Source: Pseudoalteromonas sp. MEBiC 03607 (GTDB lineage Bacteria; Pseudomonadota; Gammaproteobacteria; Enterobacterales; Alteromonadaceae). From it: a stretch of 64,000 nucleotides of DNA. Below the pieces are notes generated by a model that had not been told where the DNA came from, did not search any database, and saw only the letters and a program-made list of their open reading frames with translations. The stretch covers positions 124,001 through 188,000 of the forward strand of contig NZ_SRRY01000001.1 of assembly GCF_004792295.1 (NCBI RefSeq), written 5' to 3'. The number at the start of each line of letters is the position of its first letter. Positions within the stretch are counted from its first letter, which is position 1. Positions 18,319 through 25,481 of this stretch are shown here, one piece after another. Made by a program: the position numbers and the translations under genes.

Positions 18319-19964
18319 TTTACTGTCTCCGTCATCATTTCATCATTGGCTGCACCTGGTGGTACGAGCGGCCATACATTTTCTTTATCATCAATACAAG
18401 CATGTAAAATGTAAGGACCTTCACTTTTCACTAACGCATCAACCGCAGCATCGACCTCTTCTGCTTTAGTGATGGTTTGACCTGGAATACCAAATACTGC
18501 CGCAAGTGCTACAAAATCAGGATTATCCGAAAGATTGGTTTCAGAATAACGACCCTCAAAAAATAGCTGTTGCCATTGACGTACCATGCCTAAACGCTGG
18601 TTATCTAAGATTAAAATTTTAACTGGTAAGTTGTTACGACGAATCGTTGCCAGCTCTTGAATGTTCATCATGATTGAGCCATCACCTGACACGGTGATCA
18701 CAAAATCATTTGGGCGAGCAACTTGGGCACCGATCGCTGCCGGTAAACCAAAGCCCATAGTACCTGCACCACCACTACTTAAATGATTGCTTGGGTGGCT
18801 AAATTTCATATGCTGCGCAACCCACATTTGGTGCTGGCCAACATCACAACACACTACGCCGGTTGATGGCATTTTTTGACTTAGTTGGTTTAACAAATAA
18901 GGAGCAAATACTTTTTCGCCCGGGTAGTCGTAACGCCAAGCATGCTCTTTCATCATACTTTCGATATGAGTCAACCACTCGTCAGGTGTCACAAAACAAT
19001 CAAGTTGCGGTAATGAGGTTTTTAAATCTGCCACTAACGACGCTTTTACAGGCTTGCGTTTACCTACTTCAGCAGCATCGATATCTAAGTGGATCACCTT
19101 TGCTTTTGCCGCAAACTTACTCAAGTTGCCAGTTACTCGGTCGTCAAAACGGGCGCCGATACAAACTAATACATCACATTCTTGCACCGCTAAGTTAGCC
19201 GCTTTACCGCCATGCATACCTAGCATACCTAAGTCATAATCGTAATCAGGTAACACACTACCTAACGCTTTTAAGGTTGAAACCGCAGGCATATGTGTTT
19301 TTTCTAAAAACTGCATAAGCTCGTTTTGCGCATCAGCGGCTTGTACGCCACCGCCCACGTAGGCTACTGGGCGCTGTGCTTCGCTTAAGATTTGATTTGC
19401 TATAGCAACTTGGTTCGGATCTAGTTTAGGTAAATAATCTTCTGCAGCTAGCCAAGGGTGGAATGGCACTTGCGCCATTTGAATGTCTTTGGGGATATCA
19501 ACTAACACAGGGCCAGGGCGACCGCTTTGTGCTAGGTGGATGGCTTCTTGCAGGATTTCGGCAAGGTCTTCTGCACGTTCAACCATGTAGCTGTGCTTTG
19601 TGCATGATAATGACATACCCAACACATCCACTTCTTGAAAAGCATCTGAGCCTATCGCAGCGGTTGGCACTTGCCCTGTTATAGCAAGTAATGGCACTGA
19701 ATCCATCATGGCATCGGCAAGTGCAGTGATTAAGTTAGTTGCACCTGGGCCCGATGTTGCAAAACACACACCTAACTTACCCGTGCTACGTGCAAAGCCT
19801 ACGGCCGCAAAACCAGCACCTTGCTCATGGCGTGTCAGGTAATGCTTGACTGGCGCACCGTACAAAGCGTCGTAAATAGGCATGATGGCACCACCTGGGT
19901 ATCCAAAAACATCCTTAACGCCATGTTTGGCTAATAAATCGATTGTTAACTCTGCGCCTGTCAT
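18315..19964 (-). CDS. ilvG: acetolactate synthase II large subunit
   Basis: This 549-residue thiamine-diphosphate enzyme condenses pyruvate with pyruvate or 2-oxobutanoate, the common first step of branched-chain amino-acid synthesis. The catalytic Glu lies in TRHEQGAGFAA. The thiamine-binding motif begins with GDGSIMMN and closes near LDNQRLGMV. FAD-site segments such as GMHGGKAAN are present. The reading frame is complete, unlike the frameshifted ilvG of E. coli K-12. It is the first structural gene after the ilvL-type leader and attenuator, and overlaps ilvM by 4 bases. Confidence 0.97.
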   Translation of the reverse strand: MTGAELTIDLLAKHGVKDVFGYPGGAIMPIYDALYGAPVKHYLTRHEQGAGFAAVGFARSTGKLGVCFATSGPGATNLITALADAMMDSVPLLAITGQVPTAAIGSDAFQEVDVLGMSLSCTKHSYMVERAEDLAEILQEAIHLAQSGRPGPVLVDIPKDIQMAQVPFHPWLAAEDYLPKLDPNQVAIANQILSEAQRPVAYVGGGVQAADAQNELMQFLEKTHMPAVSTLKALGSVLPDYDYDLGMLGMHGGKAANLAVQECDVLVCIGARFDDRVTGNLSKFAAKAKVIHLDIDAAEVGKRKPVKASLVADLKTSLPQLDCFVTPDEWLTHIESMMKEHAWRYDYPGEKVFAPYLLNQLSQKMPSTGVVCCDVGQHQMWVAQHMKFSHPSNHLSSGGAGTMGFGLPAAIGAQVARPNDFVITVSGDGSIMMNIQELATIRRNNLPVKILILDNQRLGMVRQWQQLFFEGRYSETNLSDNPDFVALAAVFGIPGQTITKAEEVDAAVDALVKSEGPYILHACIDDKENVWPLVPPGAANDEMMTETVK

Positions 19965-20023
19965 CGTAAATCCTCATTCCTCAGTGACATTGTGTATTTG
20001 CTGCGATTCAAACCCTTTAAACG

Positions 20024-20061
20024 AAAAAGCCCCCCGGACTATTAAGTGCGGGGGGCTTTTT
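20024..20061 (-). terminator. ilv operon attenuator hairpin
   Basis: AAAAAGCCCCCCG at 20024-20036 pairs with CGGGGGGCTTTTT at 20049-20061 around a 12-base loop, giving a very strong GC stem with five T residues on the minus strand. It lies between the leader peptide and ilvG, exactly where an attenuator should be. Ribosome stalling on Ile, Val or Leu codons of the leader would allow an alternative pairing and read-through. Confidence 0.92.
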
Positions 20062-20085
20062 AAATGCTTTACTTTTCTCCAAGCA

Positions 20086-20181
20086 CTAACTAGCCCCCGC
20101 GGTAATAATAATCACCACGACGTTAATTAGAATAAGAGTGAGTTTGTTAGTAAGCATTATCTGTAACCAAATTCTGTTCAT
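20086..20181 (-). CDS. ilvL: ilvGMDA leader peptide
   Basis: This short frame encodes 31 residues from the ATG at 20179-20181, or 23 from the internal ATG at 20155-20157. The second half reads LTLILINVVVIIITAGAS and then stops at TAG (20086-20088). The dense Leu, Ile and Val codons, including GTC GTG GTG ATT ATT ATT, match the VVVIII core of E. coli IlvL. The leader ends 24 bp before the attenuator stem. Which ATG is used is uncertain because neither has a strong ribosome site. The peptide itself has no function; its translation senses charged branched-chain tRNAs. Confidence 0.9.
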   Translation of the reverse strand: MNRIWLQIMLTNKLTLILINVVVIIITAGAS

Positions 20182-20499
20182 TTGTAGCGGAAATCTAGCC
20201 ATCCCGCTGCCTTTTTCTATTAGTACCGCGACAAGCCCGTTAAGTCAACATAAAAATCAATTCAAAAAAACAAGGCAAACGCGAATTTAAAGAAAAATAT
20301 ATGCACAAAAACAATTATTACGGATTTATTTTTCTATATCGTTCGTTTTTTGAAATTTCATACCTAGTAATAAGCCATTAAATGATTGATTAATTTTTAT
20401 CTAGGATATTGCTGAATTTCTATTTGAGAGCGATTTAATTTAACGACCAACAAAAAATTAGTTTAGTATTGAAAATAACGACAGCTTAAAAGGAAAGTT
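20182..20499. other. divergent promoter region between ilv leader and TraB-like gene
   Basis: This 318-bp gap contains the ilv promoter on its left side. The right half (about 20250-20499) is AT-rich and should carry the promoter of the plus-strand TraB-like gene, but I could not assign it. No gene, repeat or obvious operator is visible there. Confidence 0.5.
20220..20248 (-). promoter_or_regulatory. promoter of the ilv operon
   Basis: On the minus strand TTGACT (20243-20248) and TACTAA (20220-20225) are separated by exactly 17 bases, a good sigma-70 match. They lie about 40 bases upstream of the first leader-peptide ATG. Confidence 0.75.
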
Positions 20500-21378
20500 A
20501 TGAAACTCATTCAGCATATCAAGGTTTTGTTTTGTCTTGTTTTAGTGCTTGGCTTTAGTCAGCATGTTTTTGCAGAACCTGGCTTATGGAAGGTAGAAAA
20601 AAACGGCGTTGCCTCTTATTTATTTGGCACTGTTCATGTGGGTGATACCAGCATGAAAGTCTTGCCAAACAAAGTAACTCAGGCCCTTGATAATAGTGAT
20701 AAAGTGATTGTTGAAGTGGATATTAGCTCAATATCTCCTATGGAGATGCAACGTCGCTCATTGCCATTTATGATGCTAAAAGATGGTAAAACCTTACAGT
20801 CAGAATTATCGCCAGCTAACTATGCGAAACTGCAAAAGTACTTTGCTGACAAATCAATTGATATCGCAATGTTTAAGAACTTAGCGCCTTGGGCGGTTAT
20901 GATTACGATGATGCAAATGGAATTTCAACGCGTTGGATTTTCAGATCAATATGGGATAGACAAACAGGTTCTTGCTTACGCTAAAGAAAATAACATTGCC
21001 GTAGGTGAGTTAGAAACTCTAGAACGACAAATGGAAATGTTTGAACACCTAGCGATCATGAACGACAAAATGATTGAGGAAACCTTTGAGCAACTCGCTG
21101 ATGTCGATACCTACTTTTTAGGTCTGATTAAGGCGTGGAAGTCAGGCGATATGAAAACGTTAACCTCTTTTTATAATGAAAGTTTTGACGACTCACAATA
21201 CGGTGAATTAAGTGAGCAGGTTATGCTGATTGATCGCAATAATGACTGGGTTGAGCAACTATCGACTCGCATTGGTAAAGAAAAACTGTTCATAGCTGTA
21301 GGTGCTTTACACTTACCTGAGCAACATGGTTTATTAAAACAATTAACAGATAAAGGTTTCACCATTACCCGTATCTAA
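20500..21378 (+). CDS. TraB/GumN family secreted protein
   Basis: This 292-residue protein has a signal peptide ending near HVFA. It shows the two family hallmarks: YLFGTVHVGD near residue 40 and the C-terminal FIAVGALHLPEQHGLL, whose Gly and His residues belong to the predicted metal-dependent hydrolase core. These proteins are related to TIKI-type metalloproteases, but the bacterial substrates are unknown. AGGA precedes the ATG. It stands alone and is convergent with modF, sharing a bidirectional hairpin at its 3' end. Confidence 0.88.
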   Translation: MKLIQHIKVLFCLVLVLGFSQHVFAEPGLWKVEKNGVASYLFGTVHVGDTSMKVLPNKVTQALDNSDKVIVEVDISSISPMEMQRRSLPFMMLKDGKTLQSELSPANYAKLQKYFADKSIDIAMFKNLAPWAVMITMMQMEFQRVGFSDQYGIDKQVLAYAKENNIAVGELETLERQMEMFEHLAIMNDKMIEETFEQLADVDTYFLGLIKAWKSGDMKTLTSFYNESFDDSQYGELSEQVMLIDRNNDWVEQLSTRIGKEKLFIAVGALHLPEQHGLLKQLTDKGFTITRI

Positions 21379-21393
21379 ATATATAAACATCAG

Positions 21394-21419
21394 AAAAAGC
21401 GCCTTATGGCGCTTTTTTT
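21394..21419. terminator. bidirectional terminator shared with the modF stop codon
   Basis: AAAAAGCGCC at 21394-21403 pairs with GGCGCTTTTT at 21408-21417 around the loop TTAT, with T runs on both strands. It ends the plus-strand TraB-like gene. The loop contains the minus-strand stop codon of modF (21404-21406), so the hairpin also overlaps the end of that coding region. Confidence 0.85.
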
Positions 21420-22861
21420 GTGAAATCAGCCATCTCTAAATAGTTGTCGATGCCTGCAATTTTATCACTGGCATGATGGTTAACGTAAACCACAGTACTG
21501 GTACCCGCGGCGCAGATTTTTTCTATTAGTAACAACACGCGTTGCCTATTCGCTTCATCAAGACCTAGGCATGGTTCATCTAAAATCAATAAACTAGGAT
21601 GTTTTACCATAGCTCGCGCTATCAATAATAAGCGTTGGTCGCCAAAAGAAAGCTGGCTAAATGAGCTATTTTGTTTGTCGTTTAACCCTAGTAAGGCTAA
21701 CCATTTTTTAGCGATTGATAGCTGTGTTTCAGTGGCTTTTTGATAAAGACCAATGCTGTCATAAAAACCCGATACAATGGTATTGAGCGCTGTTATATTA
21801 ACGCGATAATCCATATGCAAGGCATTTGAAATATAACCAATATGCTGTTTAATTTGCCAGATACTCTCGCCACTACCGCGCTGATAGCCAAACACCTTAA
21901 TATCGTTGTTATAACACTGCGGGTTATCGCCTGTAATTAGATTAAGTAAGCAAGTTTTACCCGAGCCGTTTTTACCCGTTAACTGCCAATGTTCACCTTG
22001 ATTAATTTGCCAGTTTAGCTTTTCAAAAATAACGGTTCCGCCAAAACTTACAGAGGCATCTTTAAGTTTTACTAATATGGGATCAGTTAAGGCTGGCGCT
22101 TGATGGTCGTTATCTGCCTCGGGCACGTTTAATTCGGTTTGCGCTAAATGTAGCAATTTAAAAAGATCTTGGCGTTGCTCTTTCGTTGGCTGCGCTAATT
22201 GGTGAGTGATCTGAGCATGTTTTATAAACGCATAATGATCAACAAAGTCAGGGATTTCACTCAACCTGTTAAGAACAAAAATCATCGTCGTGTGTTTGCT
22301 TAATTCAGCTAATAACTGATTAAGAGTTTGCAGTGCTGTTACATCTAAACCATCAAACGGTTCATCCAAAATAAGTAACTCAGGGCGTCCAATTAGCGCT
22401 TGGATCAGCATCAGCTTTCGCGTTTCACCGGTTGATAGGTCACGAAATGCATTATTCATTTTACTATCAAAATCAAATGTTTTTATGAGTAGCTCAAGTA
22501 ACTCACTGTCAATGTCATGGTCGCTTCTGGCGGCCAAAATAATGTCTTTAACTGTGCTTAGCGGCGTAAGACCATCAATAATATCATCCTGATCTTTATT
22601 TAGCTCATCGGCCAATAATTGCTTTTGTCTATCAGGTGACACCACAGCAATTCGTGCAAAGTTATTGGTAAACTGGCCTTGTTCAATACGCGAGCAACCT
22701 GCAATTACAGCTGCTACAGCTGATTTTCCTGCACCATTTTCACCCAGTAATACCCATTGCTGCGCTGCTGATACAGTTAAACTTAAATCACGTAAACGAT
22801 ACTCTTCATTACCCTGCCCCTTAAGGCTGGCATTAACATTAACCAACTGAACATATTGCAC
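21404..22861 (-). CDS. modF: ModF-like ABC ATPase with two nucleotide-binding domains
   Basis: This 485-residue protein is a tandem of two ABC ATPase domains with no membrane segment. The first has Walker A GENGAGKS near residue 45, signature LSTGETRK and Walker B LLILDEPFDGLD. The second has GKNGSGKT, signature LSFGD and LLILDEPCLGLD. The segments STGETRK, DEPFDGLDV, GEHWQ, GDNPQCYNNDIKVFG and HIGYISNALHMDYRV track E. coli ModF closely. In E. coli modF neighbours the molybdate transporter genes, but its role is unclear; here no modABC is nearby. The chain ends within a terminator loop. Confidence 0.88.
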   Translation of the reverse strand: MQYVQLVNVNASLKGQGNEEYRLRDLSLTVSAAQQWVLLGENGAGKSAVAAVIAGCSRIEQGQFTNNFARIAVVSPDRQKQLLADELNKDQDDIIDGLTPLSTVKDIILAARSDHDIDSELLELLIKTFDFDSKMNNAFRDLSTGETRKLMLIQALIGRPELLILDEPFDGLDVTALQTLNQLLAELSKHTTMIFVLNRLSEIPDFVDHYAFIKHAQITHQLAQPTKEQRQDLFKLLHLAQTELNVPEADNDHQAPALTDPILVKLKDASVSFGGTVIFEKLNWQINQGEHWQLTGKNGSGKTCLLNLITGDNPQCYNNDIKVFGYQRGSGESIWQIKQHIGYISNALHMDYRVNITALNTIVSGFYDSIGLYQKATETQLSIAKKWLALLGLNDKQNSSFSQLSFGDQRLLLIARAMVKHPSLLILDEPCLGLDEANRQRVLLLIEKICAAGTSTVVYVNHHASDKIAGIDNYLEMADFTKKAP

Positions 22862-22990
22862 TATGAATCCTCATTCCGGCTTATTACTAGCCTGACGTTA
22901 CAACATTCAACAAAAAAATAAAAATCGTTTAAACCTTTTTTGAACATAGCTGCGACTAAGGTATAAAAGGTTATCAACAGGAAACAGACA

Positions 22991-23614
22991 ATGAAAAAAT
23001 TACTTTATGTAGCCGCTATTGGCTTAGCACTAACAACAACATACGCAATGGCGAAAGATTCACGTGAACTAAATCATAACTTCGCAGTGAGTGGTGCAAG
23101 CCAACTTGAAATTGATTTTCCAGTAGGCAGCTTAGAAGTAGAAAACTATGACGGCAGCGAAGTGGTCGTTACTGTCCGTATTGAGCCTAAAAATGATAAA
23201 GGTTGGTTTGGATCTGAGGTTGATTTATCTGATATCGAATTAAGCCATTCGCAAAGCGCAGGGTCGTTGAACTTAAAACTAGATAACGATGACATTCAAC
23301 AAAGCTGGTATGTAAAAATGCCGAAGTCTATGGCCATTGATGTTGAGCTGGGTGTTGGTGATATTGAAATTAACGACGCTAGCAACTCGGTAGATATTGA
23401 GCTAGGCGTAGGTGCCGTTCGAATTGATAGTGCGCTTTACGACTATAAACGTATTGAACTCGATACGGGCGTTGGCGATACCAAAATTCGTGGCTTAAAA
23501 AATGATGCAAACACTAGTCGTAAAGTTGTTAGCTCTCACTCAAGCTACCGTGGTAATGGTCAATATGCTATTGACGTTGAAGTGGGTGTCGGCGACATCA
23601 AAGTAAATAACTAA
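22991..23614 (+). CDS. secreted DUF4097-like beta-repeat protein
   Basis: This 207-residue protein has a signal peptide ending near TYAMA. The rest consists of short beta-strand repeats, most clearly the recurring unit ELGVGDIEIN, DIELGVGAVRID, ELDTGVGDTKI and DVEVGVGDIKV. This pattern of alternating hydrophobic residues and V-G-D/A turns is typical of DUF4097/putative auto-transporter adhesin head domains, which form a right-handed beta-helix-like stack. Function is unknown; a periplasmic or cell-surface location is likely. AGGAAA precedes the ATG. It is convergent with the hybrid kinase gene, 8 bp apart. Confidence 0.75.
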   Translation: MKKLLYVAAIGLALTTTYAMAKDSRELNHNFAVSGASQLEIDFPVGSLEVENYDGSEVVVTVRIEPKNDKGWFGSEVDLSDIELSHSQSAGSLNLKLDNDDIQQSWYVKMPKSMAIDVELGVGDIEINDASNSVDIELGVGAVRIDSALYDYKRIELDTGVGDTKIRGLKNDANTSRKVVSSHSSYRGNGQYAIDVEVGVGDIKVNN

Positions 23615-23622
23615 ATACTGGT

Positions 23623-25374
23623 TTATCCCTGTGAGCTCTCGGTAAATAAAATACTGAGGGCTTTTTCGACCGAGTCAGCAGAAATCGGTTTATATACGTG
23701 TAAATTAGCCCCTAGTTCATATACTCGTTGTAAATCATCATTAGAGGTGTTCGCTGTCACAACCAAGATTGGGGTTTGCTGCCCTTGCTCATTACGAATG
23801 ATATCTATCGCTTTAAAACCATCCATTACGGGCATATTTAGGTCCATAAAAATTACATCATACTGAGTATGCAAGGCCATATCTGTGGCGATTAAACCAT
23901 TTTCAGCAACGTCAAAACTGTAGTTAAAATGCTTAAGTATGCGACCTAGTATCGTGGCATTAAGAGGATTATCCTCAACAATTAAGCAGTTCAAAGCACC
24001 TGGCAACTTTGCAGACTGTTCTATGCCCGGTGAACTTACGAAGTTAAGATTTATAACCACTTTGGCGCCTTGTGGCTGCGCATTAAAAAATTGAATGTCG
24101 CCATTTAATGCTTTAACAATGTGCTTTACTCGCAGTAGCCCTGTTTTTAAGCCTTGAAAATGTTGCTCAGTTCTATTTTCATTATCTTGTATATCTGAGG
24201 GTAATTCGTCAAACCCCTTACCATTATCTTGCACTTCTAATAGCAGGCGTTGCTTACCTTGATTAGTCGCTGTAATTGCTATTCGCCCTTGCACCGGCGT
24301 AAATTTAACCGCGTTATTTATCAATTCAGCAACGACTTGTTGTAACCGCGGATGATCAGTGATGAAATCGCTGTTAAGCGAATCAGATAAACTGACGCTA
24401 AGAGTAATCTTTTTCTCGTGACAAGCGTATTCATAGGGTGCAATCGCTTGTTTTAATGTTTCTAACAAGTTGCCTTGGTCAAGTTTAGGTTGCCACTGGC
24501 CTGTGGTCATTTCTTGTAAATCAAGCAACTCATCTAACATCACCACCAAGCGGTTAGCACAATATAGTGCTTGTTGCTGAGCCAGCTTTTGCTCTTCTTT
24601 AATATCAAGAGACTCTATGGATGCTGTTAATCCTTGTAAAGGTGTTCTAAATTCATGACTAGTGCGAGCAATAAAACGCTCTCTCGTTTTATTTACCTGT
24701 TCTGCATAATCTTTTTGTTCTTTATAACTTGTAAGTGCTTTTGTGATTAGATTCTCCATTGGTTTAAAAACAAATAGTAACTCAATGAGTAGTAATACCA
24801 TTGCAATAACCCAAAACATCATTTCGAGAACGGCAAGTAGTGTGACCTTATGCACTGACTTTTGCTCCAAGAGCTTTACGGCTTGATCTAATTTTGTAAG
24901 TAAGGCTTCAAGCTGATTACTGGCAAATAGTGAGCTGTCTATTTCTAAATAATTTTCGCGGCTATTGAGAAGTAACTGGGCTTTACTGATGTAGCGTTTA
25001 ACGTGGGCATCAAGAGCTGTGGGCGGTAAGAAGTAGTGAGCCTGTAATGATTCGTTTAGATAAATATAATCACCTTCACTATCTTGCTGAATTAAAAACT
25101 GGTGACCTGCAATAAACTGATCGACCGCCTGCTCTAGCAATCGACGATGTTGTTGCTGAAAGCTATCAGCTTCATGATAAATTAACGCATTACCGTAAAG
25201 AGCTATCTTTTGCGAAAGCATGCGCTGTTTACCTGCAATGTTAATCACTTTCGCATCTCCCTTTTGCACATACAAAAGGGTTTGGATCAACGCCGCTGAA
25301 GTTGATATCAAAATTGCTATCGCTAACAATCCGAAGCGATATCTTCTGCGTATATCTGTGACTAACTTAAACAT
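23623..25374 (-). CDS. membrane hybrid sensor histidine kinase with PilJ-type sensor
   Basis: This 583-residue protein has a first transmembrane helix near residues 14-35. A periplasmic PilJ-type sensor follows (NIAGKQRMLSQKIALY, the conserved signature), then a second helix near 181-205. The cytoplasmic part has a HisKA domain with the phosphorylated His240 (ARTSHEFRTPLQG) and an ATPase domain (ELINNAVKFTP, DNGKGFDEL). It ends in a receiver domain (LIVEDNPLNA, with the acceptor Asp in FMDLNMPVMDG). It lacks an HPt domain and an adjacent response regulator, so its output partner must be encoded elsewhere. The signal sensed is unknown; related sensor regions are found in nitrate/nitrite kinases and pilus chemoreceptors. 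Confidence 0.9.
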   Translation of the reverse strand: MFKLVTDIRRRYRFGLLAIAILISTSAALIQTLLYVQKGDAKVINIAGKQRMLSQKIALYGNALIYHEADSFQQQHRRLLEQAVDQFIAGHQFLIQQDSEGDYIYLNESLQAHYFLPPTALDAHVKRYISKAQLLLNSRENYLEIDSSLFASNQLEALLTKLDQAVKLLEQKSVHKVTLLAVLEMMFWVIAMVLLLIELLFVFKPMENLITKALTSYKEQKDYAEQVNKTRERFIARTSHEFRTPLQGLTASIESLDIKEEQKLAQQQALYCANRLVVMLDELLDLQEMTTGQWQPKLDQGNLLETLKQAIAPYEYACHEKKITLSVSLSDSLNSDFITDHPRLQQVVAELINNAVKFTPVQGRIAITATNQGKQRLLLEVQDNGKGFDELPSDIQDNENRTEQHFQGLKTGLLRVKHIVKALNGDIQFFNAQPQGAKVVINLNFVSSPGIEQSAKLPGALNCLIVEDNPLNATILGRILKHFNYSFDVAENGLIATDMALHTQYDVIFMDLNMPVMDGFKAIDIIRNEQGQQTPILVVTANTSNDDLQRVYELGANLHVYKPISADSVEKALSILFTESSQG

Positions 25375-25421
25375 GTTTTACTCGTTTATTTTTAGAGTAA
25401 TTGTAGATCATATAATGCAAT

Positions 25422-25444
25422 AAAGCCCACTCGAGGTGGGCTTT
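25422..25444 (-). terminator. hairpin after cti
   Basis: AAAGCCCAC at 25422-25430 pairs with GTGGGCTTT at 25436-25444 around a five-base loop. On the minus strand only TTTATT follows, so the T tail is weak. It lies just after the palindrome at the cti stop codon. Confidence 0.65.
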
Positions 25445-25455
25445 AAATATCAGCT

Positions 25456-25481
25456 AAATAGGTAAATTAATTTACCTATTT
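25456..25481. repeat. 26-bp perfect palindrome across the cti stop codon
   Basis: AAATAGGTAAATT pairs with AATTTACCTATTT, a perfect 26-bp inverted repeat with no loop. The cti stop codon (25472-25474) lies inside it. It could form an AT-rich hairpin at the mRNA 3' end, or be a protein-binding site. Confidence 0.6.
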
